Positions 1-9,652 of a stretch of 64,000 nucleotides of DNA are shown piece by piece (position 1 is the stretch's first letter; each line of letters opens with the position of its first letter). The translations under genes and the position numbers were made by a program. The notes under the pieces are model-generated. The model saw only the letters and a list, made by a program, of their open reading frames with translations. It made no database searches and had not been told where the DNA came from. Origin of the DNA: Staphylococcus canis (lineage in GTDB: Bacteria > Bacillota > Bacilli > Staphylococcales > Staphylococcaceae); contig NZ_JABANU010000012.1 in NCBI RefSeq assembly GCF_016238445.1, positions 1 through 64,000 on the forward strand. The letters are read 5' to 3'.

Positions 1-136
1 TAGGTTCGTAGCTAACATAGCCAGTAAAAACTAAAGATGTTATCCCTTTAATGTCCTTTAACCCTAAATAACCTGTTATTTTTAAACTTTCTCCTTCAAT
101 TCCAAAGCATTCTGTTATATCATAGTTTATAGGCAT
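1..136 (-). CDS. Hypothetical protein, N-terminal 45 residues only
   Basis: The start of a gene that runs off the left edge of the window. An ATG sits at 136-134 behind a strong AAGGAGAG ribosome binding site. The frame stays open for 45 codons and begins MPINYDITECFG. No membrane segment or recognisable motif is visible in the part present. I do not recognise the family, and no function can be assigned from this fragment. Confidence 0.6.
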   Translation of the reverse strand, partial: MPINYDITECFGIEGESLKITGYLGLKDIKGITSLVFTGYVSYEP

Positions 137-210
137 AAATATCTCTCCTTAATTAGTTTGTTGGTACTTACAATTATAGAGATATTTGTGCCGTTTTTAT
201 ATTAAAAGCC

Positions 211-246
211 AAAAAATAACGGCTAGTGAATATTTCACCAACCGTT
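211..246 (-). terminator. Intrinsic terminator of the M20D gene
   Basis: On the minus strand a 13-pair stem with two G-U wobbles and a three-base loop is followed at once by ATTTTTT. It lies about 25 bases beyond the amidohydrolase stop codon, where a rho-independent terminator is expected. Confidence 0.85.
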
Positions 247-269
247 AAAAGTATAGAGCCCTTTTTTTG

Positions 270-1439
270 CTATTTTATAACATTTTCAAATTCAAGGATT
301 TTCATAAACGTGCTCACCGCATATTTCATTGCAGATTCATCAATATCAAAATAAGGACTATGATGAGGCCAATCACTATTTTTTTCATGATTTCCACTGC
401 CAGTTATGAAAAATGCGCCAGGACGTGCTTTGAGATAAAACGAAAAATCCTCTCCAACCATCATTAAATCTGCGTCATTGAATCTAAAATTTAATGCATT
501 TGCAGCATTTTTGATGTGCTCTACTGGGATATCATGGTTATAAACAGGCAAATATCCTTTAATATATTCAAAATCATAAGTAATATCATTTGCTAATGCT
601 AATCCTTGTAATAACTTATCCATTTTAGATTGAATATGAGCTTGTACTTCAGGTTCAAATGTTCGAACCGTTCCTCTACAAAATGCCGTGTCAGGAATGA
701 TACTATCAGCTTCTCCAGCTTCAATTTTCCCAAACGAAATCACAGCTTGTTTAATTGGATCAATGGTACGTGAAACAATTTTTTGTGTACTCATGATAAA
801 CTCTGCCAAAATCACTATAGGGTCAATCGTTTCATGAGGCTTTGCACCATGTCCACCTTTACCATGAATTGTGATATTAAATTCATCAGGTTGTGCCATC
901 ATTGGACCTTTACGCGTATGAATCGTACCAGTTGGATATCCACTCCATAAATGATTACCATATATTCTATCAACACCTACAAGTGCATTATCTGCAATCA
1001 TCCCTTGTGCGCCTCCAGGTGTGGCTTCTTCTCCATATTGAAATATGAGTACCACATTTCCCTCTAATCGATCTTGGTGTTCATGAAGTAACTCGGCAAC
1101 AGCAAGTAATATAGCTGTATGTCCATCATGACCACAAGCATGCATAATTCCAGGTATCTTAGATTTATAAGAGACTTCTTTTAAATCTTCAATAGGTAAT
1201 GCATCAAAGTCAGCACGAAATGCGATAGTAGGCCCTTTTTTAGCACCAGTTATCTTAGCGACAATTCCGTTTTCTCCAACTTGATCATTAATTTCAAAGT
1301 TCAAGCGTTCAAGATATTGTACGATATAACGATGGGTATGATGTTCTTGAAAAGATAATTCTGGGTATTGATGTAAATAGCGACGTATCTTAATCATGGA
1401 TGCTTCTTTTTCAAAAGCTTTTTGAAACCAATCTGTCAA
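270..1439 (-). CDS. M20D family amidohydrolase (hippurate / N-acyl amino acid hydrolase type)
   Basis: A 389-residue cytosolic metallopeptidase-like amidohydrolase that releases an acyl group from an N-acylated amino acid or peptide; the true substrate is not evident. The metal-binding HACGHDGH motif lies at about residues 100-107. The paired glutamates of QYGEE are near 137-138, and the GEDF motif typical of M20D sits near the C-terminus. A longer upstream frame exists, but AAGGAGAGG at 1446-1454 is six bases before the TTG at 1439, and the protein then begins (M)TDWFQKAF like relatives. The gene is monocistronic and divergent from kbl. Related enzymes include N-acetyldiaminopimelate deacetylase and indole-3-acetyl-amino acid hydrolases, so the specific name stays open. 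Confidence 0.88.
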   Translation of the reverse strand: MTDWFQKAFEKEASMIKIRRYLHQYPELSFQEHHTHRYIVQYLERLNFEINDQVGENGIVAKITGAKKGPTIAFRADFDALPIEDLKEVSYKSKIPGIMHACGHDGHTAILLAVAELLHEHQDRLEGNVVLIFQYGEEATPGGAQGMIADNALVGVDRIYGNHLWSGYPTGTIHTRKGPMMAQPDEFNITIHGKGGHGAKPHETIDPIVILAEFIMSTQKIVSRTIDPIKQAVISFGKIEAGEADSIIPDTAFCRGTVRTFEPEVQAHIQSKMDKLLQGLALANDITYDFEYIKGYLPVYNHDIPVEHIKNAANALNFRFNDADLMMVGEDFSFYLKARPGAFFITGSGNHEKNSDWPHHSPYFDIDESAMKYAVSTFMKILEFENVIK

Positions 1440-1545
1440 ATGCAACCTCTCCTTATCGTATAATAGAATTATTATACACTTGCTTTGAAGTTTGAGCAAA
1501 ATGAGTTATGATAAGGTTGAGTGTTAAATTGAAAGGAGAATTATT

Positions 1546-2733
1546 GTGGTACAAAAATTAAGCGATTTTCTTGAAGAAAATATAAGTTATTTGAAAGACA
1601 ATGGTTTATATAACGAAATTGATACAATTGAAGGCGCAAACGGTCCAGTAATTCAAATTAAAGGAAAGAAATATATTAACCTTTCTTCAAATAACTACTT
1701 AGGTCTAGCAACCAACGAAGATTTAAAAAATGCTGCTAAAAATGCAATTGATACACACGGTGTAGGTGCAGGTGCTGTTCGTACAATTAATGGTACGTTA
1801 GACGTACATGATGAGCTTGAAAAAACACTTGCTGAATTTAAAGGTACTGAAGCAGCGATTGCATATCAATCTGGATTTAACTGTAATATGGCAGCAATTT
1901 CAGCTGTTATGAATAAAAATGATGCTATTCTTTCTGATGAATTAAACCATGCATCAATCATTGATGGTTGTCGTTTATCAAAAGCAAAAATTATTCGTGT
2001 AAATCACTCAGATATGGATGATTTACGTCAAAAAGCAAAAGAAGCTGTTGAATCAGGTCAATATAATAAAGTAATGTATATTACTGATGGCGTATTCAGC
2101 ATGGATGGAGACGTTGCTAAATTACCTGAAATCGTTGAAATCTGTGAAGAGTTAGGCATCATGGTTTATGTTGACGATGCTCACGGTTCAGGTGTAATGG
2201 GTAAAGGTGCTGGAACTGTAAAACACTTTGGATTACAAGACAAAGTAGATTTCCAAATCGGTACTTTATCTAAAGCAATCGGTGTTGTAGGTGGCTATGT
2301 TGCGGGCTCTCAAAAATTAATTGATTGGTTAAAAGTTCAATCAAGACCATTCTTATTCTCAACTTCACTTGCTCCTGGGGATACAAAAGCAATTACAGAA
2401 GCTGTGAAAAAGTTAATGTCATCAACTGAATTACATGATCAATTATGGGATAATGCAAAATATCTTAAAGAAGGATTAGCACGTTTAGGATTCGATACAG
2501 GTGAATCTGAAACACCAATTACACCAGTTATTATTGGTGATGAAAAGAAAACTCAAGAATTCAGTAAACGTTTAATGGATGAAGGTATTTATGTTAAATC
2601 TATCGTATTCCCAACAGTACCACGTGGTACAGGGCGTGTACGTAATATGCCAACAGCTGCACACACTAAAGAAATGTTAGATGAAGCGTTAGAAGTATAT
2701 GAGCGAGTAGGAAAAGAATTAGGTGTTATCTAA
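1546..2733 (+). CDS. kbl: Glycine C-acetyltransferase (2-amino-3-ketobutyrate CoA ligase)
   Basis: A 395-residue PLP enzyme that splits 2-amino-3-ketobutyrate with CoA into glycine and acetyl-CoA, the second step of threonine breakdown. It is an alpha-oxoamine synthase of normal length. The PLP lysine is K243 in GTLSKAIG, and [11 protein letters not shown] (131-141) and VDDAHGSG (209-216) are family motifs. The start is GTG at 1546, preceded by AAAGGAG at a proper distance. The next gene is an SDR-type threonine dehydrogenase that makes its substrate, although a terminator and a promoter separate the two. An 8-amino-7-oxononanoate synthase role is possible by fold, but the dehydrogenase neighbour favours Kbl. 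Confidence 0.92.
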   Translation: MVQKLSDFLEENISYLKDNGLYNEIDTIEGANGPVIQIKGKKYINLSSNNYLGLATNEDLKNAAKNAIDTHGVGAGAVRTINGTLDVHDELEKTLAEFKGTEAAIAYQSGFNCNMAAISAVMNKNDAILSDELNHASIIDGCRLSKAKIIRVNHSDMDDLRQKAKEAVESGQYNKVMYITDGVFSMDGDVAKLPEIVEICEELGIMVYVDDAHGSGVMGKGAGTVKHFGLQDKVDFQIGTLSKAIGVVGGYVAGSQKLIDWLKVQSRPFLFSTSLAPGDTKAITEAVKKLMSSTELHDQLWDNAKYLKEGLARLGFDTGESETPITPVIIGDEKKTQEFSKRLMDEGIYVKSIVFPTVPRGTGRVRNMPTAAHTKEMLDEALEVYERVGKELGVI

Positions 2734-2745
2734 TTTAGATACTAT

Positions 2746-2777
2746 AGCGGAATGCTCCTAGGGGCACTCCGCTTTTT
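2746..2777 (+). terminator. Intrinsic terminator of kbl
   Basis: A 13-position stem (AGCGGAATGCTCC against GGGGCACTCCGCT, one mismatch) with a tight loop, followed by TTTTT. It ends kbl before the tdh promoter. Confidence 0.9.
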
Positions 2778-2889
2778 ATATTTGTATTGTTTATAGTAAC
2801 AACTTTATAAATACATAATATTTATATTTAAAATCTTAAAATCATAGATTGTATATAATTATTTAGTTTTGTTAAATGTACATGTTCAA

Positions 2890-2918
2890 TGTACAAGAAA
2901 GCGCTTTATTGTTATAAT
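2890..2918 (+). promoter_or_regulatory. tdh promoter with a CcpA cre-like site in the spacer
   Basis: A perfect -10 TATAAT (2913-2918) has a weaker -35 TGTACA 17 bases upstream (2890-2895). Between them, AGAAAGCGCTTTAT (2896-2909) matches the consensus TGWAARCGYTWNCW at 12 of 14 positions. A cre in the spacer would allow CcpA to block polymerase, giving glucose repression of threonine degradation. The match is seen in the sequence; the regulation is inferred. Confidence 0.6.
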
Positions 2919-2998
2919 AAAGCTGTAAACCTAGTAATTATATAAATAAAAAAAGACATATGTCTTTGTGGAAAAAACAGATTGGAGAAGGATAAGTT

Positions 2999-3952
2999 AT
3001 GAAAAAGATAATAATTACCGGTGCACTAGGTCAAATTGGGACAGAGTTAGTTGCAAAATGTCGTGAAATTTATGGTAATGAAAATGTTTTAGCAACGGAT
3101 ATTCGTGAACCAGAAAAGGACTCAATCGTTGCTGAAGGACCATTTGAAATTTTAGACGTAACTGATGCTGAACGCATGGAAAAACTCGTTGAACAATTTA
3201 AGCCAGATACAATGATGCACATGGCAGCGTTATTATCTGCAACAGCTGAAGAAAAACCATTATTAGCTTGGGATCTTAATATGGGCGGTTTAGTTAATGC
3301 ATTAGAAACAGCTCGTAAACATGATTTACAATTTTTCACACCAAGTTCAATTGGTGCATTTGGACCAAATACCCCTAAAAAGAATACACCACAAGTAACA
3401 ATTCAACGTCCAACTACAATGTATGGCGTTAATAAAGTTTCAGGTGAGTTACTATGTGATTACTACTTCACAAAATTTAATGTAGATACTCGCAGTGTAC
3501 GTTTCCCTGGTTTAATTTCATATATTAAAGAACCAGGTGGCGGTACAACGGATTACGCAGTTGATATTTACTTCCAAGCTGTTCGTAAAGGTCAATATAC
3601 TAGTTATATCGATAAGGGAACTTATATGGACATGATGTTTATGGATGATGCTATTGATGCAATAATTAAGTTAATGGAAGCTGATGGTGGCAAATTGATT
3701 AACCGAAACGCTTATAACTTAAGTGCAATGAGTATTGAACCAGAAATGGTTAAAGCTGCTATTCAAGAGCATATTCCAGAATTTACTTTAGATTATGATG
3801 TAGACCCAGTACGCCAAGGTATTGCAGAAAGCTGGCCAGATAGTATTGATACTAGCGCTGCACGTGGTGAATGGGGCTTCAACCCTAAATACGATTTAGA
3901 AGGTATGACTAAACGTATGCTTGAAGGGATTCGTCAAAAAGAAGGTAAATAA
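2999..3952 (+). CDS. tdh: L-threonine 3-dehydrogenase, SDR/epimerase type
   Basis: A 317-residue NAD-dependent extended short-chain dehydrogenase. The N-terminal Rossmann motif is GALGQIG (8-14) and the catalytic pair is Y142/K146 in YGVNK. Sequences like this are often labelled UDP-glucose epimerase, but this subfamily includes the non-zinc L-threonine dehydrogenases, which oxidise threonine to 2-amino-3-ketobutyrate. The preceding gene, kbl, uses exactly that product, which is the main argument for this call. The ATG at 2999 follows GGAGAAGG. It has its own promoter with a cre-like site, so it is probably repressed on preferred sugars. Confidence is high for the family and good for the substrate. 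Confidence 0.85.
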   Translation: MKKIIITGALGQIGTELVAKCREIYGNENVLATDIREPEKDSIVAEGPFEILDVTDAERMEKLVEQFKPDTMMHMAALLSATAEEKPLLAWDLNMGGLVNALETARKHDLQFFTPSSIGAFGPNTPKKNTPQVTIQRPTTMYGVNKVSGELLCDYYFTKFNVDTRSVRFPGLISYIKEPGGGTTDYAVDIYFQAVRKGQYTSYIDKGTYMDMMFMDDAIDAIIKLMEADGGKLINRNAYNLSAMSIEPEMVKAAIQEHIPEFTLDYDVDPVRQGIAESWPDSIDTSAARGEWGFNPKYDLEGMTKRMLEGIRQKEGK

Positions 3953-3970
3953 TAGAAATAAATACTGAAC

Positions 3971-4009
3971 AGTGGTGAAAACGTCTATATTCTAGACGTA
4001 TTCACCACT
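3971..4009 (+). terminator. Hairpin terminator of tdh
   Basis: A long, nearly perfect stem (AGTGGTGAA with an inner AACGTCTA arm, pairing to TAGACGTATTCACCACT) begins 19 bases after the tdh stop. The tail is TAATTTATTT rather than a clean U-run, so termination may be incomplete. Confidence 0.7.
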
Positions 4010-4127
4010 AATTTATTTAAAGAGAATACATTTAAGGTGTTTGGATTAGTATTATAGGGAGTCCAAAGTGTATAACAACTAGTTAGGATGTACTTAGTTA
4101 GTATCATCTAAACAATGTATAGATCAT

Positions 4128-4153
4128 AAATTTAAATAATATTATTTAAATTT
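4128..4153 (+). repeat. 26-bp perfect A/T palindrome upstream of ilvE
   Basis: Bases 4128-4140 are the exact reverse complement of 4141-4153 (the arm is AAATTTAAATAAT). It lies just upstream of the ilvE -35 and overlaps the CodY-like box by five bases. It could be a protein-binding site or simply a cruciform-prone A/T tract. Confidence 0.75.
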
Positions 4154-4194
4154 TCCGAATCTTTATTGAATTGCGTACATATTACTGATATAAT
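4149..4194 (+). promoter_or_regulatory. ilvE promoter with a CodY-like box
   Basis: The -35 TTGAAT (4166-4171) and -10 TATAAT (4189-4194) are 17 bases apart, a near-ideal vegetative promoter. AATTTTCCGAATCTT at 4149-4163 matches the CodY consensus AATTTTCWGAAAATT at 12 of 15 positions and sits directly upstream of the -35. Repression by CodY when branched-chain amino acids and GTP are plentiful would suit ilvE, but this is inferred. Confidence 0.65.
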
Positions 4195-4224
4195 GCTTAT
4201 ATTAATTACATAGGAGGAATAATC

Positions 4225-5301
4225 ATGTCAGAACTTATTAAAGTTGAAAAACGTCAAGTACTACAAGAAAAGCCAGATCAAGCATCACTTACATTTGGCG
4301 AGGTATTCACAGATTATATGTTAAGCTTCGAATATTCACAAGAAAAAGGATGGCACGATTTAAAGATTATTCCTTATGGTCCAATCGAATTATCTCCCGC
4401 AGCACAAAGTATCCATTATGGCCAATCAGTTTTTGAAGGGTTAAAGGCATACAAACATGACGGTGAAGTTGTTTTATTTAGACCAGAGGAAAACTTTAAA
4501 CGTATTAATCAATCTTTAGAGCGTTTAAAGATGCCACAACTTGATGAAGAGTTAATGTTAGAAGGATTAAAGCAACTTGTTGATGTCGAACGAGATTGGG
4601 TACCTGATGGGGAAGGACAATCTTTATACATACGTCCTATAGTATTTGCTACACAAGGTGTGTTAGGTGTTCATCCATCACACAACTATAAATTACTTAT
4701 TATTTTATCACCATCAGGATCTTACTATGGTGGCGATGCATTAAAACCAACTAAAATTTATGTTGAAGATGAATACGTAAGAGCTGTACGAGGTGGTGTA
4801 GGTTTTGCGAAAGTAGCAGGGAACTATGCTGCAAGTTTACTCGCTCAAGCAAATGCGAATGGATTAGGATTTGATCAAGTATTATGGTTAGATGGTGTTG
4901 AACAAAAGTACGTTGAAGAAGTAGGTAGCATGAATATCTTCTTTGTAATCAATGGCAAAGTAGTCACACCAAAACTTAACGGAAGTATTTTACCTGGTAT
5001 TACACGTAAAACAGTAATTGAGCTTGCTAAATCTTTAAACTATGAAGTAGAAGAACGTCGTATTTCAATTGATGAAGTCTTCGAATTGTATCATAGTGGA
5101 GAACTTGAAGAAGTCTTCGGAACAGGAACAGCAGCTGTTATTTCTCCTGTTGGTGAGCTACAACTTAAAGATGAAAAAATTGTAATTAATAATAATGAAA
5201 CAGGTAAAGTGACTCAAGAGCTATATGACCATTATACGGGTATTCAAAGTGGTAAATTAGATGACCCACATGGTTGGAGAGTCGAAGTACCAAGATATTA
5301 A
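4225..5301 (+). CDS. ilvE: Branched-chain amino acid aminotransferase
   Basis: A 358-residue class IV PLP aminotransferase that interconverts leucine, isoleucine or valine with their 2-oxo acids, using glutamate/2-oxoglutarate. The PLP lysine is K196 in GFAKVAGNY. The class IV features [13 protein letters not shown] (64-76) and [11 protein letters not shown] near the C-terminus are present. The length matches the Gram-positive IlvE form. The ATG at 4225 follows AGGAGG at good spacing. It is a single-gene unit with its own strong promoter. In staphylococci this enzyme also supplies precursors of branched-chain fatty acids. Confidence 0.95.
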   Translation: MSELIKVEKRQVLQEKPDQASLTFGEVFTDYMLSFEYSQEKGWHDLKIIPYGPIELSPAAQSIHYGQSVFEGLKAYKHDGEVVLFRPEENFKRINQSLERLKMPQLDEELMLEGLKQLVDVERDWVPDGEGQSLYIRPIVFATQGVLGVHPSHNYKLLIILSPSGSYYGGDALKPTKIYVEDEYVRAVRGGVGFAKVAGNYAASLLAQANANGLGFDQVLWLDGVEQKYVEEVGSMNIFFVINGKVVTPKLNGSILPGITRKTVIELAKSLNYEVEERRISIDEVFELYHSGELEEVFGTGTAAVISPVGELQLKDEKIVINNNETGKVTQELYDHYTGIQSGKLDDPHGWRVEVPRY

Positions 5302-5393
5302 TGATATCTGTAAGCAGAACGTTTAGTGTATAATCTCTAATAAAAGATAATAGAGTTGAAAATTTTAATATATTTATATAAAGGAGATTATCA

Positions 5394-6086
5394 ATGGCAG
5401 TGTCATGGATTATGTTTGATAAAGATGGTACTTTAATTCAATTTGATCAAAGTTGGGTTAAGATAGGTATACAATTAATTGATGATGTTTGTGAGCATTT
5501 TCAAATCAAGCAGTTGGAGGAAGTTTATGAACAACTTGGTGTAGTGAAACGACAATTTAAACCTGGTAGTATCATGGCTTCTGGAACACTTGAAGAGATG
5601 ATTGAAGTATTCAATTCATTTGCCGAGCAAGATACATCACAATGGGTCAAACAAAAAAGCCAAAGTCTAATTCGACAACGCATCCCTGAAAATGTGTTAT
5701 ACAAGGGCGTGAAAACAACATTAAAATTACTTCAGCAACAAGGTTATCACCTTGGAATTGTAACGAGCGATAATTCGACTGGAATATCGTACTTTATGGA
5801 ACAGACACAGTTGCAATCCCTTTTTGACTGTGTGATTACAACTGAAGAAAATGGTTACGAAAAACCTGATAAACGCATTTTAACGCCACTTTGGGAAAGA
5901 GGGGTTAAACCTTCTGAAGTTGTCATTGTTGGAGATACTGATAACGATATGCTTACAGGTAAAAACGCGCAATTACTTGCATCTATAGGTGTACGAACAG
6001 GTTTAGGACAAGATGCCTTATACAAAGATGCAGATATTATTATGAGTTCAGTCAATGAATTACCCGAAGTATTGACAAGGTTGTAA
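5394..6086 (+). CDS. HAD-superfamily hydrolase, phosphoglycolate phosphatase-like
   Basis: A 230-residue cytosolic HAD phosphatase. Motif I is FDKDGTL near residue 8, motif II is the threonine of VTSDN, the motif III lysine is in EKPDK, and motif IV is VGDTDND. The helical cap between motifs I and II places it in subclass I, beside Gph and beta-phosphoglucomutase-type enzymes. All catalytic residues are intact. The ATG at 5394 is preceded by AAGGAGAT. It lies 93 bases after ilvE with no terminator seen between, so it may be partly co-transcribed. The substrate cannot be read from the sequence. Confidence 0.82.
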   Translation: MAVSWIMFDKDGTLIQFDQSWVKIGIQLIDDVCEHFQIKQLEEVYEQLGVVKRQFKPGSIMASGTLEEMIEVFNSFAEQDTSQWVKQKSQSLIRQRIPENVLYKGVKTTLKLLQQQGYHLGIVTSDNSTGISYFMEQTQLQSLFDCVITTEENGYEKPDKRILTPLWERGVKPSEVVIVGDTDNDMLTGKNAQLLASIGVRTGLGQDALYKDADIIMSSVNELPEVLTRL

Positions 6087-6092
6087 TACAAT

Positions 6093-6150
6093 ATAAAGTT
6101 GGGACACCGAAATCGATTTCATATATATCTTTTCAGTGTCCCAACTTTAT
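6093..6150. terminator. Bidirectional terminator between the HAD gene and dck
   Basis: A perfect 15-base stem (ATAAAGTTGGGACAC with GTGTCCCAACTTTAT) encloses a 28-base loop, between two converging genes. A T-rich tract follows on either strand. A very similar stem terminates argS. Confidence 0.85.
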
Positions 6151-6162
6151 TTCTTTAGTTAT

Positions 6163-6825
6163 TCATCTTGTATCTGTTTCTCTATGTTTCTGTATGATAT
6201 GGCCTACTTTTTGGAGAATGGGTTCTATAGATTCAGGGTTTTCATATAAGTCATAGTCATTAATATTCACACGTACGACAGGACAAGCGTTAAAATGATT
6301 AATCCAGTTTTCATATTGTTTAAATAGCTTTTTCCAATAGATTGGATCTGTATCTATTTCCATTTGGCGTCCACGCGCTTGAATGCGTTGAATAACATCT
6401 TCATAATCTGATTCTAGATAAATAAGTACATCTGGTTTTGGAAAATAAGGCGTCATGACCATTGCCTCAAATAAATCTGAATAAGTTTTAAAGTCATCTT
6501 GAGTCATGGTGCCATCCATTTCATGCATTTTAGCAAAAATCTCCACGTCTTCATAAATTGAACGGTCCTGTACAAAGCCACCACCGTACTCAAACATACG
6601 TTTTTGTTCTTTAAAGCGCTCCGCTAAAAAGTAAATTTGTAAATGAAAGCTCCAACGCTTAAAATCATCATAAAATTTATCAAGGTATGGGTTATGATCA
6701 ACATTCTCATAAGAAGTCTTAAAGTTAAGTTTTTCAGCTAGTGCTTTGGTTAAGGACGATTTTCCTACACCGACTGTACCAGCTATAGTAATAATCGCAT
6801 TATTAGGAATACCATAGTTATTCAT
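6163..6825 (-). CDS. dck: Deoxyadenosine/deoxycytidine kinase
   Basis: A 220-residue deoxynucleoside kinase that phosphorylates deoxyadenosine or deoxycytidine with ATP for salvage. The P-loop GTVGVGKSS is near residue 16, the DRS motif is in GGFVQDRSIYED, and the arginine-rich lid is QARGRQME. It closely resembles Bacillus Dck (YaaG). A TTG further upstream extends the frame, but GGAGG at 6834-6838 places the ATG at 6825 correctly (MNNYGIPNN). The start overlaps the end of the upstream dgk by eight bases, so the two are translationally coupled. Closely related enzymes differ in base preference, so the exact nucleoside is inferred. Confidence 0.88.
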   Translation of the reverse strand: MNNYGIPNNAIITIAGTVGVGKSSLTKALAEKLNFKTSYENVDHNPYLDKFYDDFKRWSFHLQIYFLAERFKEQKRMFEYGGGFVQDRSIYEDVEIFAKMHEMDGTMTQDDFKTYSDLFEAMVMTPYFPKPDVLIYLESDYEDVIQRIQARGRQMEIDTDPIYWKKLFKQYENWINHFNACPVVRVNINDYDLYENPESIEPILQKVGHIIQKHRETDTR

Positions 6826-7435
6826 GTATTGTGCCTCCAACTAGTTCATTAATTTTTTTTAAAATTAAATCATAATCATCCGGATTATTTACAAAATCAA
6901 TCTCAGTCGTATCAATCCACAAAATATTATTATGGGTACGTGATAGTGAATCATAATAATCTGCATAATCTTTTTTTAGTTTTAATAAATAATCATCTTC
7001 AATTTGTGCTTCAAAACTACGATCTCTTTTTTCAATTCTGCGCTTTAAAACTTCTAAATCAGCATCTAAAAATATAATAAAGTCAGGTGATATTAAGTCT
7101 TCTGTTAAGATGTCGTATATTCTTGAAAATTTATTAAACTCAGTAGTATTCAGTGTATTTTGAGCAAATATTTTATTTTTATAAATATGATAATCACTAA
7201 CAATACCATCATCAATTTGAGCTAAGTCTTGATATGCTTTATATCGGTTACAAAGAAAAAACATTTCTGTCTGGAAACTCCATTTTGAAATATCATCATA
7301 AAAATCTGATAAAAAAGGATTTTCATCAACAATTTCTTTTGCTTCATAATAATGGTACGATTGGCTTAGCATATGTGTTAACGAGGACTTCCCTACACCA
7401 ATCGGACCTTCTATTGCGATAAAAGGTTTGTTCAT
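6818..7435 (-). CDS. dgk: Deoxyguanosine kinase
   Basis: A 205-residue deoxynucleoside kinase resembling Bacillus Dgk (YaaF). The P-loop GPIGVGKSS is near residue 10, and DYHIYKN occupies the DRS position, which is typical of the deoxyguanosine branch. The lid carries RIEKRDRSFE. The ATG at 7435 follows GGAGAG; the longer frame starts at a less likely upstream codon. It is the first gene of a two-gene salvage operon with dck, together covering purine and dC deoxynucleosides. Confidence 0.88.
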   Translation of the reverse strand: MNKPFIAIEGPIGVGKSSLTHMLSQSYHYYEAKEIVDENPFLSDFYDDISKWSFQTEMFFLCNRYKAYQDLAQIDDGIVSDYHIYKNKIFAQNTLNTTEFNKFSRIYDILTEDLISPDFIIFLDADLEVLKRRIEKRDRSFEAQIEDDYLLKLKKDYADYYDSLSRTHNNILWIDTTEIDFVNNPDDYDLILKKINELVGGTIHE

Positions 7436-7499
7436 TATTGTTCTCTCCAATTATTTAAATTAACATTACAAATTTTAACATAAGTGAGGCTGTTTCTGA

Positions 7500-7994
<495 letters not shown>

Positions 7995-8117
7995 AACGCC
8001 TATTGTTATAAACAAAACATAATACTTTTTAAGATGACTTTGTTAAAATGAAGCTATCTTAGGATGTATCAATATGACACATTGAAACTGAGATCAATAA
8101 AAAGCGAGGAATTGAAC

Positions 8118-8987
8118 ATGATAAAATTAATAGCAACTGATATGGATGGTACATTACTTAATGCGGCACACGAAGTATCTGAAGAGAATATAAAAGCAAT
8201 TCAATACGCACAATCTTTAGGTATCACAGTCGTTATTGCGACTGGACGCGCATTTTATGAGGCACAAGATCCGATTGCGCCAACTGGACTTAAAGTACCA
8301 TACATTTGTTTAAATGGTGCTGAAGTACGTGATGAAAGTTTTGATATTATATCTACATCGAGTTTAAATCATGAATTATATCAGCGTATCCGTCAAGAGT
8401 TAGATCAAAACGATATTTACTATCAAGTTTATACAAATATGGGGATATACACTGAAGACCCTAATAGAGATTTAGCGATTTATATTGATATTGCTGAGCG
8501 TTCCGGTCAAAAAGCAGACGTTGAAAAAATTAAAAATCATATTCAACATCGTTTAGATATCGGTAGTTTAAAAGTGGTGGAAAATTATGACCATATAGAA
8601 GATATTCCTGGTGAATTGATTATGAAAGTGTTAGCGTTTGATACAGACCTTGAAAAAATTGACCGTGTGAAAGCAAGACTTTCTGAAAAAAGCAATTTAG
8701 AGGTATCATCTTCATCAAGAGGAAATATCGAAATTACACATGCAGATGCTAAAAAAGGGACTGCTGTGGCTTCTATTGCAGAGCAGTTAGGTATTACTTT
8801 AGATGAGACAATGGCGATAGGTGATAACTTAAATGATAAGTCTATGCTTGACCGTGTTGGTTATTCAGTTGCAATGGAAAATGCAATACCTGAAATTAAA
8901 GAAAGTGCTCGTTATGTTACTGATACTAATGAAAACAGCGGTGTTGCTAAAGCCATTTACAAAGCATTAGAATCACAAAATAAATAA
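8118..8987 (+). CDS. Cof-type HAD-IIB phosphatase
   Basis: A 289-residue Cof/YidA-like sugar-phosphate phosphatase. Motif I is ATDMDGTLL at residue 6, motif II is VIATGR, and the conserved HADAKKGTA and [10 protein letters not shown] motifs supply the cap and motif III/IV residues. An upstream start extends the frame by 18 codons, but GAGGA at 8106-8110, seven bases before the ATG at 8118, supports MIKLIATDM. It is followed after 16 bases by azo1. Enzymes of this type act on many small phosphates, so no substrate is given. Confidence 0.88.
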   Translation: MIKLIATDMDGTLLNAAHEVSEENIKAIQYAQSLGITVVIATGRAFYEAQDPIAPTGLKVPYICLNGAEVRDESFDIISTSSLNHELYQRIRQELDQNDIYYQVYTNMGIYTEDPNRDLAIYIDIAERSGQKADVEKIKNHIQHRLDIGSLKVVENYDHIEDIPGELIMKVLAFDTDLEKIDRVKARLSEKSNLEVSSSSRGNIEITHADAKKGTAVASIAEQLGITLDETMAIGDNLNDKSMLDRVGYSVAMENAIPEIKESARYVTDTNENSGVAKAIYKALESQNK

Positions 8988-9003
8988 AGAGGTGAATCAA
9001 TCA

Positions 9004-9570
9004 ATGAAAGGTTTAATTATTGTAGGAAGTGCAAAAAGAAACTCTCATACTAATGCTCTTTCACAATACTTAAAAGGTCAAATTGAAGAGAAAGATCATG
9101 AAGTTCATATTTTTGATTTAGCAGAACGTCCGTTGCATATGCTTGATTTTACAGGACAAAATCCAGTCGTAGATGAGTATACGAAAAATGCTGAAACGCT
9201 AAAACAACTTGCAGATGAAGCGGATTTTATGATTTTAGGAACGCCAAATTATCACGGCTCATATTCAGGTATTTTAAAAAATGCACTCGACCATTTAACG
9301 ATGGATCAATTTAAAATGAAACCTGTAGGATTAGTGAACAATAGTGGGGGGATTGTTAGCGCAGAACCGTTATCGCACCTACGTTTAATTGTACGTTCAC
9401 TGTTAGGGATTGCTGTGCCAACACAAATAGCGACTCATGATTCAGATTATGAAGCGTTAGAGGACGGTTCATACTACCTTGCTAATGATGAGTTTCAATT
9501 ACGTGCGCGTTTATTTGTAGATCAAATTCTTTCTTTTGCAGAGAGTAGCCCATATGAACATTTAAAATAA
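9004..9570 (+). CDS. azo1: NADPH-dependent FMN azoreductase
   Basis: A 188-residue flavodoxin-like NADPH:FMN oxidoreductase, matching the S. aureus Azo1 length and layout. The N-terminal phosphate-binding loop is [10 protein letters not shown], and the FMN contact motif [10 protein letters not shown] is near residues 75-84. Azo1 reduces azo compounds and quinone-like substrates in the cytosol. The ATG at 9004 (MKGLIIVGS) follows AGAGGTGA; a GTG four codons earlier overlaps that ribosome binding site and is unlikely. It lies in the same orientation as, and close behind, the Cof phosphatase. Confidence 0.9.
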   Translation: MKGLIIVGSAKRNSHTNALSQYLKGQIEEKDHEVHIFDLAERPLHMLDFTGQNPVVDEYTKNAETLKQLADEADFMILGTPNYHGSYSGILKNALDHLTMDQFKMKPVGLVNNSGGIVSAEPLSHLRLIVRSLLGIAVPTQIATHDSDYEALEDGSYYLANDEFQLRARLFVDQILSFAESSPYEHLK

Positions 9571-9576
9571 TTCAAA

Positions 9577-9646
9577 AAAGAGGTTGAACATCGAAAGATA
9601 AACGATTTTGAAATCAGACGTTTATCATAATGTTTCAACCTCTTTT
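9577..9646. terminator. Bidirectional terminator between azo1 and folE2
   Basis: AAAAGAGGTTGAACAT pairs with ATGTTTCAACCTCTTTT around a 37-base loop that can fold further (GATAAACG with CGTTTATC). It lies between converging genes, with A and T runs on both sides. Confidence 0.85.
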
Positions 9647-9652
9647 GGTTAT

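Noticed and set aside
270-1499. Longer N-terminus for the M20D protein starting at 1499
   Set aside because: The extra 20 residues cover the promoter/ribosome binding site; AAGGAGAGG is correctly spaced only for the TTG at 1439.
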